NCBI RefSeq assembly: GCF_024198215.1
Contig: NZ_JAKCFA010000003.1
Span: 434,001 to 498,000 of the forward strand
Length of the DNA: 64,000 nucleotides
Reading direction: 5' to 3'
Source of the DNA: Myxococcus qinghaiensis
GTDB lineage: Bacteria; Myxococcota; Myxococcia; Myxococcales; Myxococcaceae
Position numbers and translations under genes: made by a program. Positions 43,384 to 55,173 of this stretch are shown here, in pieces (within the stretch, counting starts at the first letter, position 1; each line of letters starts with the position of its first letter). The notes beneath the pieces are model-generated. The model had not been told where the DNA came from. It ran no database searches and worked only from the letters and a program-made list of their open reading frames with translations.

Positions 43384-45176
43384 GTCTCCACCTCGCGTCG
43401 GTCATCCGAGAAAGCTCGACGGAAGTGCTCCCAGAACTGAAGGAACGCCGGGTCGAGCAGCGGGCCGAAGGTGCGCAGACAGGACTCCACCTCGAGCACC
43501 CGCCCCGGGTCGTCCGTACAGGCCTCCAACACCCTTTCGACGGACATCACTTCGAACAACGCGGATGAATCCGCGCCCCCACCCTTCTTGCCCGAGCCCG
43601 CGCGAGAGGAAGCGCTCAACCCCGAACCGGTTTGTCCCAACAACCGCAACAACAGCGCCGTGGGCTCGGCGGACGAGAGCGCCTGGCGAAGCAGTGCATC
43701 GTCACGACCTTCGCGAAACCGGGCCAGGTCCGACGCCACGACCTGCAATCCAAAGACGCGTTCCGTGCCCGACTCCACGTGACAGGCCCTGAGGAGCACG
43801 AAGGCCCCGACCTGGGTGAGGTCCACGTCCGGGAAGTGGACCTCGGACACCTGAGCGGAGATTTCACACCACGCTGACGCCAGCCCCGAACCCGCAAGCG
43901 CGTAGGGGGCCAGTTCCAAGCGCAGGCCATCTGGCAGGTCCGTGAGTCGCTCCGGCTGCGCCAGTCGCAGGCTCAGGCGACGTGCCTCCGCATCATAGGT
44001 CGCGCTGAGCTGAAGCGAGCCCACGAGGCGTCCGAACTGGTCGAGCAGGAGCTTTGCCCGCGAATCCGCATCCTCCGGGACGGACCTGCGCTCGTACACA
44101 TGAAGCCAGGGGTGAATCCCTCGCTTGTCCTCCACCACTTCACGCAGCACCCGCGCCAGGGGAAGGCCGGGCTCCATGCGGAGCATCGCCTCCACGTTCG
44201 TGATGGGCCCCTCTCCCCATCCAGGCCCCGTGGCATTCGCGGACCCAAGCAGGGTGAACGCCGTCTCATCCTCGAAGGCATAGAGCTTCGCGTGGAGGTC
44301 TCCACCCAACGGGCCCTCGGCGTCGAAGTCCTCGAGCACGAAGACGCGGTGGGGCTTCAGCGATTTGTGAGCGGCGTCGGGGAGCGCATCCAGCTCCCCC
44401 TGGGAGGAGACCAGCGTCAGTTGTCCGGCGCGAGCAAGCCGGGTGATGACCGACGCGCGAAGGAACGGAGACAGGACGAGCGCACGAGCGGGAGCGTCCG
44501 GAAGCTCCGGCATGAGAGAACGAGCATGGGCGACGCCAGGCCATTGCCAGCGCAGACGCACGTTTTCGTCCGTTTCGAACTGGACCTCTGACAGGACGTC
44601 ACAGAGCGCGCGCACAGACGGGGACGCTTCGGAGTCCATCCGGATCAGTTGCCGGAAAAACGCCGACAGGTCACCGCCCAGGGCCTTCACCCCTGCCGCC
44701 CGCGCCTGCTCTCCCTCCAGCATCGCACCGAGCTCCCAACAGCGTGCGTCGGTGAGATTGCGACTCGAACAGACGACACGGAAGCGGTCAGCCGCGCCGT
44801 GCATCTCCGGGGTCTCGCGCGCGCGGAAGCGAAGCACCCAGACCTTGGGGTGAAAAGCTCCGGCAGGGAGGACCACGGGACGCACGAAGCCGTCAAACAG
44901 CGCGGCCATCCTGTTTCCACCCTGGGAGGGGATGAGCAGACCACCCTGGTTCACGAAGAGCCGGAAGCGCCGCTGCAGCCGGGAGACCGCATACGCGAGC
45001 GAGACTCCCGGGACGGCGCCGGGTTCGTGGTCCTCGCCGACGAGCGCGAGCACGGCGGCGGCGACGACATCGAGAGATGCACTGAAAGCGGTGCCAACTC
45101 CCGCTTCGAGCCGGTAGCCCGCGGGAGGCTGAAGCCAGGCCAGCAGGTTCTGCCTCCGTTGAGGGTCGAGCGTCAT
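43380..45176 (-). CDS. Phospholipase-D-fold protein of the predicted antiphage operon (ZacB-like)
   Basis: 598 residues from ATG 45176, overlapping the DUF6361 gene stop (ATGA) and the helicase start (GTGA). Two HxK motifs mark a two-lobed PLD fold: AGAFHPKVWVLRFRA (about 105-118), followed by VCSSRNLTDARCW, and GDLHAKLYAFEDETAFTLLG (about 289-308), followed by SANATGPGW. PLD-fold proteins in defence islands are usually nucleases. The C-terminal 250 residues are unrecognised. Both HxK motifs are intact, though the classical Asp four residues after the Lys is not evident in either. Confidence 0.88.
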   Translation of the reverse strand: MTLDPQRRQNLLAWLQPPAGYRLEAGVGTAFSASLDVVAAAVLALVGEDHEPGAVPGVSLAYAVSRLQRRFRLFVNQGGLLIPSQGGNRMAALFDGFVRPVVLPAGAFHPKVWVLRFRARETPEMHGAADRFRVVCSSRNLTDARCWELGAMLEGEQARAAGVKALGGDLSAFFRQLIRMDSEASPSVRALCDVLSEVQFETDENVRLRWQWPGVAHARSLMPELPDAPARALVLSPFLRASVITRLARAGQLTLVSSQGELDALPDAAHKSLKPHRVFVLEDFDAEGPLGGDLHAKLYAFEDETAFTLLGSANATGPGWGEGPITNVEAMLRMEPGLPLARVLREVVEDKRGIHPWLHVYERRSVPEDADSRAKLLLDQFGRLVGSLQLSATYDAEARRLSLRLAQPERLTDLPDGLRLELAPYALAGSGLASAWCEISAQVSEVHFPDVDLTQVGAFVLLRACHVESGTERVFGLQVVASDLARFREGRDDALLRQALSSAEPTALLLRLLGQTGSGLSASSRAGSGKKGGGADSSALFEVMSVERVLEACTDDPGRVLEVESCLRTFGPLLDPAFLQFWEHFRRAFSDDRREVET

Positions 45177-46420
45177 GAGCGCCCCAGCCCTTCACGGATG
45201 TCCCACGCCATCTGCTTGCCGGTGCGATGCCTGAAGCTCAGCTCATAGGGGGACGCCAGCCCGGCGGACGTAGGGGGACGCCATTCCTTGAGCTGCCTCA
45301 CCGACTGCAGTCGTGACTTGTAGCGTTTGATGCGGCGCTCGCGTCGAGACACCACATCACGAGCGACCGGGTCGCGAAGGAGCGCGGCACCGCTCGACAC
45401 TCCCAGGCAACGCTTGAGGAACTCTCCCAGTTCGCGCTCATCATGAGGACGACGTCCCCGGCAGATGACGGGATGGGCCATCGCCGCGGTGAAGTCCCAG
45501 GCTTCGAAGCCTGGGCGCACGGTGCCGAGCCACTCCTCGCAGAACTCGGGCAGGTCGAGGTCGGGGACCTCGAGTCCTTCCGACTGGCGCTTCTCGAGCA
45601 GCAGTGCCACGTAGAGAAGCCCCATGCCCCTGGCCAAGGCGCTCAAGCACTTCGCTTCATCGAGGAGCCGGGCCAGCCCCGACTCAGGTACGGGCACATC
45701 CCAGGGCCATGCGAAGTCGGCGCCGCTGGGCTCATCAATCAGCACCGGCAGGAGGGAGCCGTGATTCAGCGCCTCCTCTCGCTGAAGCGTGAACCGCCGT
45801 GCGAGGTCTTTCGCCTCCCGACGGGTGAGCTGGAACGTCGTCGACGCAAGAACGTTTCCGTCTTCGTCCAGGAACTCAGGGGGAGGACGTGCCACATCCC
45901 AGAAAGGCGCATCATCTCCGCCGGGGTGAGCGGAGTGGTCGTCGTCCTTGACGACCTTTCGCGCGAGGCGCCCCTCCATGACCTGAAGTTGGTAGGCGGA
46001 CTCCGACAGGGGATGCAGGAAGAGGCCCAGCTTGCGCATGCCGGTCCAGTAGATGTTGGAGGGCATGCGTTGAAGCGCGGCGCCACTGTCGCGGCCAATG
46101 ACTCCACTCCCCAGCAGGGGTTCGCTCACCTTGAGCACCTGGCTCAGGGAGGCCTGTCGTTCACGCGCCTTGCGCGCGAAATCACCGCGCGAGAAGTCCC
46201 GCTCCAGTCGATCCAGAAGCGCGGGGATGAAATAGAAGTACCGCGCGCGGGTCATGATGGTGTTGACGCCCGGGTAGAGCACATCCGCGATGGCGCCCTG
46301 CAAGACACCGAACCCCAGCTCGTCGACGACGCCCTCGTCCTTGGCGCCTTGGAGGTGGGCTCGGGCTTCCGCCATCTGCTCCGACGACAAATCCAACCAA
46401 CTGACCTGAATCGCGCCCAT
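45173..46420 (-). CDS. DUF6361-family protein, first gene of the predicted antiphage operon (ZacA-like)
   Basis: 415 residues from ATG 46420. The N-terminus is diagnostic: SWLDLSSEQMAEARAHL, then VDELGFGVLQGAIADVLYPG and TIMTRARYFYFIPALLDRLE (about 57-75), the pattern I know from DUF6361 proteins. A C-terminal basic region (RREREIKRYKS-like, about 365-385) may contact nucleic acid. Molecular function is unknown; the gene is found with PLD and helicase genes in defence islands. Its stop overlaps the PLD start, so the three proteins are made in coupled fashion. The ribosome site is weak (GGCGGG). Confidence 0.82.
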   Translation of the reverse strand: MGAIQVSWLDLSSEQMAEARAHLQGAKDEGVVDELGFGVLQGAIADVLYPGVNTIMTRARYFYFIPALLDRLERDFSRGDFARKARERQASLSQVLKVSEPLLGSGVIGRDSGAALQRMPSNIYWTGMRKLGLFLHPLSESAYQLQVMEGRLARKVVKDDDHSAHPGGDDAPFWDVARPPPEFLDEDGNVLASTTFQLTRREAKDLARRFTLQREEALNHGSLLPVLIDEPSGADFAWPWDVPVPESGLARLLDEAKCLSALARGMGLLYVALLLEKRQSEGLEVPDLDLPEFCEEWLGTVRPGFEAWDFTAAMAHPVICRGRRPHDERELGEFLKRCLGVSSGAALLRDPVARDVVSRRERRIKRYKSRLQSVRQLKEWRPPTSAGLASPYELSFRHRTGKQMAWDIREGLGRS

Positions 46421-46596
46421 GACTCAGCGACCCGCCATGGAATGCGCACGGTCTCGACATGCGATTCGAGAATGCATTTGTGGAGGTTCCCTGCTCTCGC
46501 TCATTGCGCGAAGCCTAACGGAGGCCCTGCGATGAAAGGAATGCAGGCCATGGACTTCACCAAGGGGTGCGCCGCACCCCGGGTGGGTCGCGTCAG

Positions 46597-47154
46597 CTAT
46601 TCGAGTTCAGCGGCCTCAACGGCGCCCAGGCTCGTCCCATCCGGCAGCCGCCACGCACGTCCCGACAGCGGAGGAAGCGTGAGCCGCACGTATTCGAGGA
46701 AGCCCTCCATGTCAGCCAGGTCCGACTCGGGGAGCGCGGCGCCCGAAGGAGCAGTGCCATTCGTCAGATTGACCCGAGCGGCTTCGCTGGCGAGCTTGTG
46801 CAACGCGAGTTCCAGATGCTTCGCGTGGGCCTTCGTGAGGTTGCCGTCCTTCGACGTGAAGACCACCGCCTCCGTCCACCACTCCTTCGCGGAGTCCCGA
46901 GCATGCTGAGCGAGCCGCTGACCGAGGGCTTCGGCCTCACCGATGTAGCCGCGAACCTCCCCCACCACGTCCGGGTCATCCCCGAGCAGCACGTACACCC
47001 CCGGGCGCGCCGCCTCCTTGCGTGCCTTGAACTGTGGGAGGTGGTTGCGGGGAATGGCCAGGGCGATACCCGCCCAGTTCATGACGTCCGCCACCCGCAG
47101 ACCACTGGGGTCCCCATCCACGAAGAACAACTTGATCGTCTTGCCCGCCACCAC
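46597..47154 (-). CDS. GIY-YIG nuclease-family protein
   Basis: 185 residues from GTG 47154 or GTG 47151 (the latter has better spacing to AGGAGG). An N-terminal beta-rich segment (KTIKLFFVDGDPSGLRV) precedes the GIY-YIG core: GVYVLLGDD (about 50) and GYIGEAEALGQRLAQH (about 68-83), with the following FTSKDGNLTKAHAKHLE supplying the later conserved helix and Glu. The tail ends ADMEGFLEYVRLTLPPL. Located 176 bp upstream of the DUF6361 gene, same strand; it may belong to the defence island or be a separate neighbour. Confidence 0.82.
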   Translation of the reverse strand: MVAGKTIKLFFVDGDPSGLRVADVMNWAGIALAIPRNHLPQFKARKEAARPGVYVLLGDDPDVVGEVRGYIGEAEALGQRLAQHARDSAKEWWTEAVVFTSKDGNLTKAHAKHLELALHKLASEAARVNLTNGTAPSGAALPESDLADMEGFLEYVRLTLPPLSGRAWRLPDGTSLGAVEAAELE

Positions 47155-47371
47155 GCCCCTCCTGAGCCAGCGGAAAACTCCCTCAAGTCTGCTTGAAAAC
47201 CGGGCTCGAAGTCAGGTGCAGCAAGCAGGCGTGAGCGGCCCCATCCCTCGGAAAGCTGGGACCTCGAACTTTCCACCGCCTCGGAACGGGCAGGCCCCGG
47301 GCCCCGAGGGCAAACGAGAACCTGGGGCACCGGGCCTTGTCAGCGCGCGGGCGCTGCCGTAAGCCCGAGGC

Positions 47372-48607
47372 ATGTTGCAGCCCCTGGACACCCCGACTCC
47401 GACTCCCACCACCGACCGACGCAAACGCCTGCTCATCCTCGGAGCCCTCTGGCTCGTCGTGGCGGCGGCCCTGGTGACGTTCCGCTCGGTGGTGATGCCC
47501 TTCGCGGGCGCGGCGCTCATCGCGTACCTGGTGCAGCCGCTCGTGGCGCGCATCACCCGGCTGCAGGTCGCCGGACGCAAAGTCCCCCACTGGGCGGCCA
47601 TCCTGCTCATCTACGCGGGCTTCTTCGTCGGCGTGTACCTCTTCCTGGTGGCCCTGGTGCCACAACTCTACCGCGAGATGGCCCGCGTCAGCCGCGACAC
47701 GATGGCGCTGGCCAACACGCTCACGCCCGAGCAGGTGCAGGTGCTCGCCCAGCGCGGCGAGACGTGGCTCAGCGACTACGGCATCCCCGTCGCCCTCTCC
47801 AACCGGGCGCTGGAGGGCGCGGACGCGGCGGGCGGCGGACACTTCAGCCTGGCGCTGGACCTGGAGCAGTTGCTGAGTGACGCGGTGAAGCGCGTCTCGT
47901 CGCTGGTGCAGGAGAACCTGGGCGACATCGTCAGCGTGTCCCGCAGCATCATCGCGGGAGTGGCCGCGGGCGTCTTCACGCTGTTCTTCGTGCTGATGGT
48001 GGCGGCCTTCTTCTCCATCGACGGTCATGCCATCCGTCGGTACTGCGGCACCCTGGTCCCCGCCGAGTACGCCCACGACGCGAAGCAGCTCGCCGAGCGC
48101 ATCGACCGCTCCCTGTCCGGCGTGGTGCGCGGACAGGTCACCATCTGCGTCGTCAACGGCGCGCTGACCTTCGTGGGCCTGCTGCTCTTCGGCGTGAAGT
48201 TCGCCTTCCTGCTGGCCACCATCGCCACGTTCTTCAGCCTCATCCCCATCTTCGGCACCATCCTCAGCTCGGTGCCCATCGTCCTCATCGCGATGGCGGA
48301 CGGCTTCAAGAAGGGCCTGGCCATCCTGGTGTGGATCATCGGCATCCACGCGGTGGAGGCGTACTTCCTCAATCCCAAAATCATGGGACAGGCCGCGCGC
48401 ATCCACCCGGTCATCGTCGCCTTCTCCCTCATCGCGGGAGAGCGCCTCTTCGGCCTCGTGGGCGCGCTCTTCGCCGTGCCCATCACCGCCATCCTCGTGG
48501 CCTGCTTCGACTACGCCCGCCTCAAGGCGCAGCCGCAGTCGGTGGTGACGCTCTCCGCTTCCGAGCAGCCGTCCTCCACCACAGGACAACAGACGCCAGC
48601 GGCCTGA
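47372..48607 (+). CDS. AI-2E family (PerM/YdiK-like) membrane permease
   Basis: 411 residues from ATG 47372 (GAGG upstream). Eight hydrophobic segments in the AI-2E family arrangement: a pair near the N-terminus, a long extracytoplasmic region with amphipathic helices (about 95-185), then AGVAAGVFTLFFVLMVAAFF, VNGALTFVGLLLFGVKFAFL, FSLIPIFGTILSSVPIVLIAMADG (family motif) and a GLVGALFAVPITAIL-type C-terminal helix. Members transport varied substrates (autoinducer-2, Na+/H+ antiport); substrate here unknown. It is convergent with the next gene. Confidence 0.88.
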   Translation: MLQPLDTPTPTPTTDRRKRLLILGALWLVVAAALVTFRSVVMPFAGAALIAYLVQPLVARITRLQVAGRKVPHWAAILLIYAGFFVGVYLFLVALVPQLYREMARVSRDTMALANTLTPEQVQVLAQRGETWLSDYGIPVALSNRALEGADAAGGGHFSLALDLEQLLSDAVKRVSSLVQENLGDIVSVSRSIIAGVAAGVFTLFFVLMVAAFFSIDGHAIRRYCGTLVPAEYAHDAKQLAERIDRSLSGVVRGQVTICVVNGALTFVGLLLFGVKFAFLLATIATFFSLIPIFGTILSSVPIVLIAMADGFKKGLAILVWIIGIHAVEAYFLNPKIMGQAARIHPVIVAFSLIAGERLFGLVGALFAVPITAILVACFDYARLKAQPQSVVTLSASEQPSSTTGQQTPAA

Positions 48608-48756
48608 GCGCTCCAGCAGGCACGAGCCCGGGTGGACCCGAGCCAGACACAGGCGAGGACCCCGACACACGGCCCGTGCCTGCTCATCCGCGACGAGCGC
48701 CCCTTCGAGTCCACCGCGCAGGAGGAAGTGCCTTCGCCCCCCCCCACGCGAGACGA

Positions 48757-49257
48757 CTACGGAGCACGGCCCCCAAGCGCCTTGGCGTAGTTCGCGAGCG
48801 AGCGGCTGTAGCGAGGCAGGTGACGCGCCAGCGCCCCGAGAGCCAGCCCCACCGCCTCCCTCTCGCGCCCCGCATCCACGAGCGACAGCGCGAGGAACGC
48901 GGACACGGCATCATCAAGCGCGTCGGACCCGGTGGCCCGCTCGGCCATGAGGAGCGCGACACTCTCCTCGACTTCGCCCAGATTGCGCAGCGTGCTGGCC
49001 AGCTGAATCACGGCCTGGCGCCGAAGCCCGCCACTCAGCCCCGAGGCCAGGGCCTGTCGATACAGCGGCGCGGCCTGTGCCTCCTGCCCCAGCGAGTCGT
49101 GGGCCGACGCCCGCTCGAACAGCGCGCGCGGATGCCCCACGGGCAGCTCCGCAGACAGCGCCTCGACACGTGCGAGAAAGTCACCCGGAGCCTGGCCATC
49201 GAAAGAGGCCCACAGCTCCGCGATGCGCCGCTCCCACTCCAGCTCGGTCGTCGTCAC
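48757..49257 (-). CDS. TPR-repeat protein
   Basis: 166 residues from GTG 49257 (VTTTELEWERRIAELW); the longer frame starting at 49347 adds a Cys/Trp-rich segment with no ribosome site. The protein is a helical solenoid matching the TPR_5 type: HPRALFERASAHDSLGQEAQAAPLYRQAL, RRQAVIQLASTLRNLGEVEESVALL and DAVSAFLALSLVDAGREREAVGLAL. No signal peptide. A protein-protein interaction role is likely, partner unknown. Confidence 0.8.
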   Translation of the reverse strand: MTTTELEWERRIAELWASFDGQAPGDFLARVEALSAELPVGHPRALFERASAHDSLGQEAQAAPLYRQALASGLSGGLRRQAVIQLASTLRNLGEVEESVALLMAERATGSDALDDAVSAFLALSLVDAGREREAVGLALGALARHLPRYSRSLANYAKALGGRAP

Positions 49258-49315
49258 CGCCCCAGCTTCGCAGCCCCCGTGGAGCCACGAAAGCCACGAG
49301 GCAGCGCAAGTCACC

Positions 49316-49633
49316 TCACTGACAGGCGGCGTCGCAGCGGGCTCCACGGCAGAAGGGGATGCAGCGCCCGCAGTCGATGGAGCCTTCCGGGCACTCGCCC
49401 GTGCACCTCACACCGCGACAGTTCGGGCCCTCGTCCACGTGGGTGACCGCGGTGCCATCCCCGCAACAGGCGTTGGCGACACAGTCGTCATCCGAGTAGC
49501 AGGTCTTGTTCGACAGCACCGGGGGCGCGTCTTCATCAGGCGGCCCCAGGGAGTCCACGTCGCATCCCAGTCCACCTCCGAGTGACACCCCGATGAGCAG
49601 GGGAAACAGACGGACGAACATGGAACGGGACAT
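49316..49633 (-). CDS. Small cysteine-rich lipoprotein
   Basis: 105 residues from ATG 49633 (GGAGG 7 nt upstream). Signal peptide with lipobox GGGLGC (Cys 24). The mature part of about 80 residues has eleven more cysteines, many in pairs (DDCVANACCGDG, CRGVRC, CGRCIPFCRG), a small disulfide-knit domain typical of myxobacterial lipoproteins. Function unknown. It lies 23 bp downstream of rho, so could be transcribed by read-through. Confidence 0.75.
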   Translation of the reverse strand: MSRSMFVRLFPLLIGVSLGGGLGCDVDSLGPPDEDAPPVLSNKTCYSDDDCVANACCGDGTAVTHVDEGPNCRGVRCTGECPEGSIDCGRCIPFCRGARCDAACQ

Positions 49634-49656
49634 GGACCCTCCGAGAGGTGTTGGAC

Positions 49657-51282
49657 CTACCGGTTCATCGAGCCGAGGAAGTCAGCGTTCGTCGGCGTCG
49701 GACGCATGTGCTTGAGCACGAACTCCATCGCGTCGATGGGCGTGAACGGGTGCAGCACCTGGCGCAGCGCAGTGATGCGCACGAGGTCGCCCGGAGACAA
49801 GAGCAATTCCTCCTTGCGCGTGCCGGATTTGTTGATGTCCAGCGTCGGGAAGATGCGCTTCTCCATCAGCTTCCGGTCCAGGACGATTTCGGAGTTACCC
49901 GTGCCCTTGAACTCCTCGAAGATGACTTCGTCCATGCGGCTGCCGGTGTCGATGAGCGCGGTGCCGATGATGGTCAGCGAGCCGCCCTCCTCGATGTTGC
50001 GCGCGGCGCCGAAGAAGCGCTTGGGCTTGTGCAGCGCGTTGGCGTCCACGCCGCCGGAGAGAATCTTTCCGGACGCGGGCACCACCGTGTTGTAGGCGCG
50101 CGCCAGACGCGTAATCGAGTCGAGCAGGATGCAGACGTCGTACTTCTGCTCGACCAGGCGCTTGGCCTTGTCGATGACCATCTCCGCCACCTGCACGTGC
50201 CGCGTGGCGGGCTCGTCGAAGGTGGAGGACACGACTTCACCCCGCACGCTGCGCTCCATGTCCGTGACTTCTTCCGGGCGCTCATCCACGAGCAGCACGA
50301 TGAGGTACACGTCCGGGTGGTTGCGGCTGATGGCGTGCGCGATGTTCTGCAGCAGCACCGTCTTGCCGGCCTTCGGAGGCGCGACGATGAGGCAGCGCTG
50401 TCCCAGACCGATGGGGCAGAACATGTCGATGATGCGCGTGGTCATCTCCGACGACTCGTGCTCCAGCTTGAGCTTGCGCGTCGGATACAGCGGCGTGAGG
50501 TTGTCGAACAGGATGCGCTCGCGCGCCGCGTCCGACATCGGGTCCGTGAAGTTGACCTTGTCCACCTTCTGGAGCGCGAAGAAGCGCTCGCCCTCGCGGG
50601 GCTGGCGGATGGGGCCCGTCACCGTGTCGCCAGGGCGCAGGTTGAACCGGCGCACCTGCGACGGAGACACGTAGATGTCGTCCGGGCTGGGCTGGTAGTC
50701 GCTGTCGGAGCTGCGCAGGAAGCCGAAGCCGTCGCTGAGCATCTCCATCACGCCTTCGGCGTGGACCTCGAAGCGCTTGTCGGCGATGCCGCCGAGCAGC
50801 GCGAAGATGAGGTCCTGCTTCTTCAGACCCTGGTAGTTCTCGATGCCCACGTCGTGGGCCATCTTGGACAGGTCCGTGATCTTCATCCGCTTCAGGTCAT
50901 TGAGCTTGATGACCTGCATCGGCGCGCCGTCGCGGCTGACTTCCGTGATTGCGGGCGCGTCCGGGACCTCCGGCGCGGGAGGCAGCGTGGCCGCCGGCGA
51001 ATCGTCCTCTCCAGAGGAGAGACGCGCCTCCTGGATGTCGTCGTCGCGGACGGGACGGGAAATGGGGGTCAGGACCGGACGGGGCGGCTCGGCGCTCACC
51101 TCGGCCTCCGGCTCCGCGCTGACTTCCTCGTCGCGACGGGGGCGACGGGTGCGGGAGGGCTTCTCGGTATCTTCCCTTTCGGCGGTCTTCGCCGCCGCGC
51201 GCTTGCGACGGGGCTTGTCGTCGGCCTCGACGGGAACAACGACGTCGGAGGCCTTCTCTCTCGAAGTACGGGCTTTGCGCAT
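49657..51282 (-). CDS. rho: Rho transcription termination factor
   Basis: Hexameric RNA-dependent ATPase terminating transcription. 541 residues from ATG 51282; the frame continues upstream but crosses the promoter at 51482-51510. Residues 1-120 are a charged, low-complexity extension ([20 protein letters not shown]), absent from the 419-residue E. coli protein. Then [20 protein letters not shown] begins the Rho N-terminal domain, with the RNA-binding [10 protein letters not shown] motif, Walker [13 protein letters not shown] (about 299-310), and [13 protein letters not shown] and [10 protein letters not shown] downstream. Bicyclomycin-contact residues appear conserved. Extended N-termini are common in high-GC bacteria and may add RNA binding. 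Confidence 0.97.
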   Translation of the reverse strand: MRKARTSREKASDVVVPVEADDKPRRKRAAAKTAEREDTEKPSRTRRPRRDEEVSAEPEAEVSAEPPRPVLTPISRPVRDDDIQEARLSSGEDDSPAATLPPAPEVPDAPAITEVSRDGAPMQVIKLNDLKRMKITDLSKMAHDVGIENYQGLKKQDLIFALLGGIADKRFEVHAEGVMEMLSDGFGFLRSSDSDYQPSPDDIYVSPSQVRRFNLRPGDTVTGPIRQPREGERFFALQKVDKVNFTDPMSDAARERILFDNLTPLYPTRKLKLEHESSEMTTRIIDMFCPIGLGQRCLIVAPPKAGKTVLLQNIAHAISRNHPDVYLIVLLVDERPEEVTDMERSVRGEVVSSTFDEPATRHVQVAEMVIDKAKRLVEQKYDVCILLDSITRLARAYNTVVPASGKILSGGVDANALHKPKRFFGAARNIEEGGSLTIIGTALIDTGSRMDEVIFEEFKGTGNSEIVLDRKLMEKRIFPTLDINKSGTRKEELLLSPGDLVRITALRQVLHPFTPIDAMEFVLKHMRPTPTNADFLGSMNR

Positions 51283-53880
<2,598 letters not shown>

Positions 53881-53892
53881 GGCTTTCAGTCC

Positions 53893-54180
53893 ATGAGCGG
53901 CACGCGGCGGACCACGCTGCGCATCCAGGGCAAGGTGCAGGGCGTCTTCTTCCGGGAGAGCGCCCGTGTGGAGGCCACGCGCCTGGGCCTGGTGGGCTGG
54001 GTGCGCAACCGCCCGGACGGCTCCGTGGAAGCGGTGGTGGAGGGTGAGCCGGGAATGATGGAAGAATTCATCCGCTGGTGTCACCGGGGTCCGGCCCAGG
54101 CGCGAGTCGACAGCGTCGCGCGCACGGACGCCGAGGCCACCGGCGAGTACAGTCACTTCATCGTGGAGCGCACATCATGA
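53893..54180 (+). CDS. Acylphosphatase
   Basis: 95 residues from ATG 53893. Hydrolyses acyl phosphates in the cytoplasm. Signature motifs: [13 protein letters not shown] with the catalytic Arg, and [20 protein letters not shown] with the catalytic Asn. Length and fold motifs match the family exactly. Its stop overlaps the next gene start (ATGA), so the two are coupled, and ligA lies 12 bp upstream, giving a three-gene unit. Confidence 0.93.
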   Translation: MSGTRRTTLRIQGKVQGVFFRESARVEATRLGLVGWVRNRPDGSVEAVVEGEPGMMEEFIRWCHRGPAQARVDSVARTDAEATGEYSHFIVERTS

Positions 54181-54620
54181 CGCCCTACGCGCTGGCATCC
54201 CTGCCGGCCATGCTGGGCATCCGGGCCGGTTCCAAGGTCTCCGTCATCAACCCGCCGCGCGGCTTCGTGCAGAAGCTCAATCCGCTGCCGGACGGGGTGG
54301 AGTTCCTGATTACGGCGGTGACGGGCCTGGATGTCATCCTCTTCTTCTCCCAGGACGCCCAGGAGCTGGTGCAGCGGCTGCCCGCGCTGGCGCGCGCCAT
54401 GGCCCTGACCGGGGGCATCTGGGTCTGCTGGCCCGGCGGCGAGGGCGTGAAGACGAACCTCTCCGAGGACTTCGTGCGCCAGGCGGCGCTGGATATCGGC
54501 CTGGTCGACAACAAGATTTGCGTCATCGACTCGACGTGGACGGGCCTGAGGCTGGTGCGCCGGCCGCGCGGGCGATTGGACAAGCCGTCGGGCGGCAAGC
54601 AGGCCCCCGCCCAGGCCTGA
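54177..54620 (+). CDS. DUF3052-type protein
   Basis: 147 residues from ATG 54177, overlapping the acylphosphatase stop. [27 protein letters not shown] at the start matches the DUF3052 pattern, followed by [29 protein letters not shown] and a short basic tail ([12 protein letters not shown]). No catalytic motif. The function of this family is unknown. Confidence 0.8.
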   Translation: MTPYALASLPAMLGIRAGSKVSVINPPRGFVQKLNPLPDGVEFLITAVTGLDVILFFSQDAQELVQRLPALARAMALTGGIWVCWPGGEGVKTNLSEDFVRQAALDIGLVDNKICVIDSTWTGLRLVRRPRGRLDKPSGGKQAPAQA

Positions 54621-55173
54621 GAACCCGCCAGGGAGGCATCCGGCATCTGCCCGACAGTGGATGGATGCCGTTTCTCGGCTTTACACGTGTGCCGGGGGCG
54701 TGAAAAACTCCCCGTGTTTCTGGGCGCTTGTGTGACACTCCGCATTGGCGAAGGTCACGCCCAGTCGTGAATTTTTGACGGGTTGCGTTCCCGGATACCT
54801 CCGGGCGCGTCGGCTGCGCCGGGGCTCCAGTCGCCCCCCCAAGGTGGCCCACTGAAGGGCACCGACCGGGTGTGGAAGGAAGGAGCGGGCGGCACGCGCG
54901 TGGTGGAGGACCTCGAACGCGGTTGAAGACAAGGCTCCGCCCGGCAGGGTGCCGGTCGCAAAGCGGAGCGACTAAATTCGGAGGAGCAGGCGGTGGTCCC
55001 CTTGGCCCTCGACAGCGTGATGCGAGCCGTACCCGGACAGACCGGGAAGGCCGTCCTGACTGGAGTGCCACCGGAGGCCGCCTCTCCCTTCGCAGCGTGC
55101 TCGGAGGCGCGGCGTCTTGCCGCCTCCCGTCCGGTGAGGTCCGCCCTACCGCGCGCGCGTCCAGGATTCGTCC
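54621..55173. other. Long leader/intergenic region before the RNase E/G gene
   Basis: 553 bp, GC-rich but with A/T-rich islets (GTGAAAAACTCC, GAATTTTTGACGG). No protein frame with a ribosome site. A TTGACG near 54775 could be a -35, with a doubtful TACCTC 15 bp on. Such a length suits an autoregulated leader as known for E. coli rne, but no specific structure could be confirmed by eye. Confidence 0.45.
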
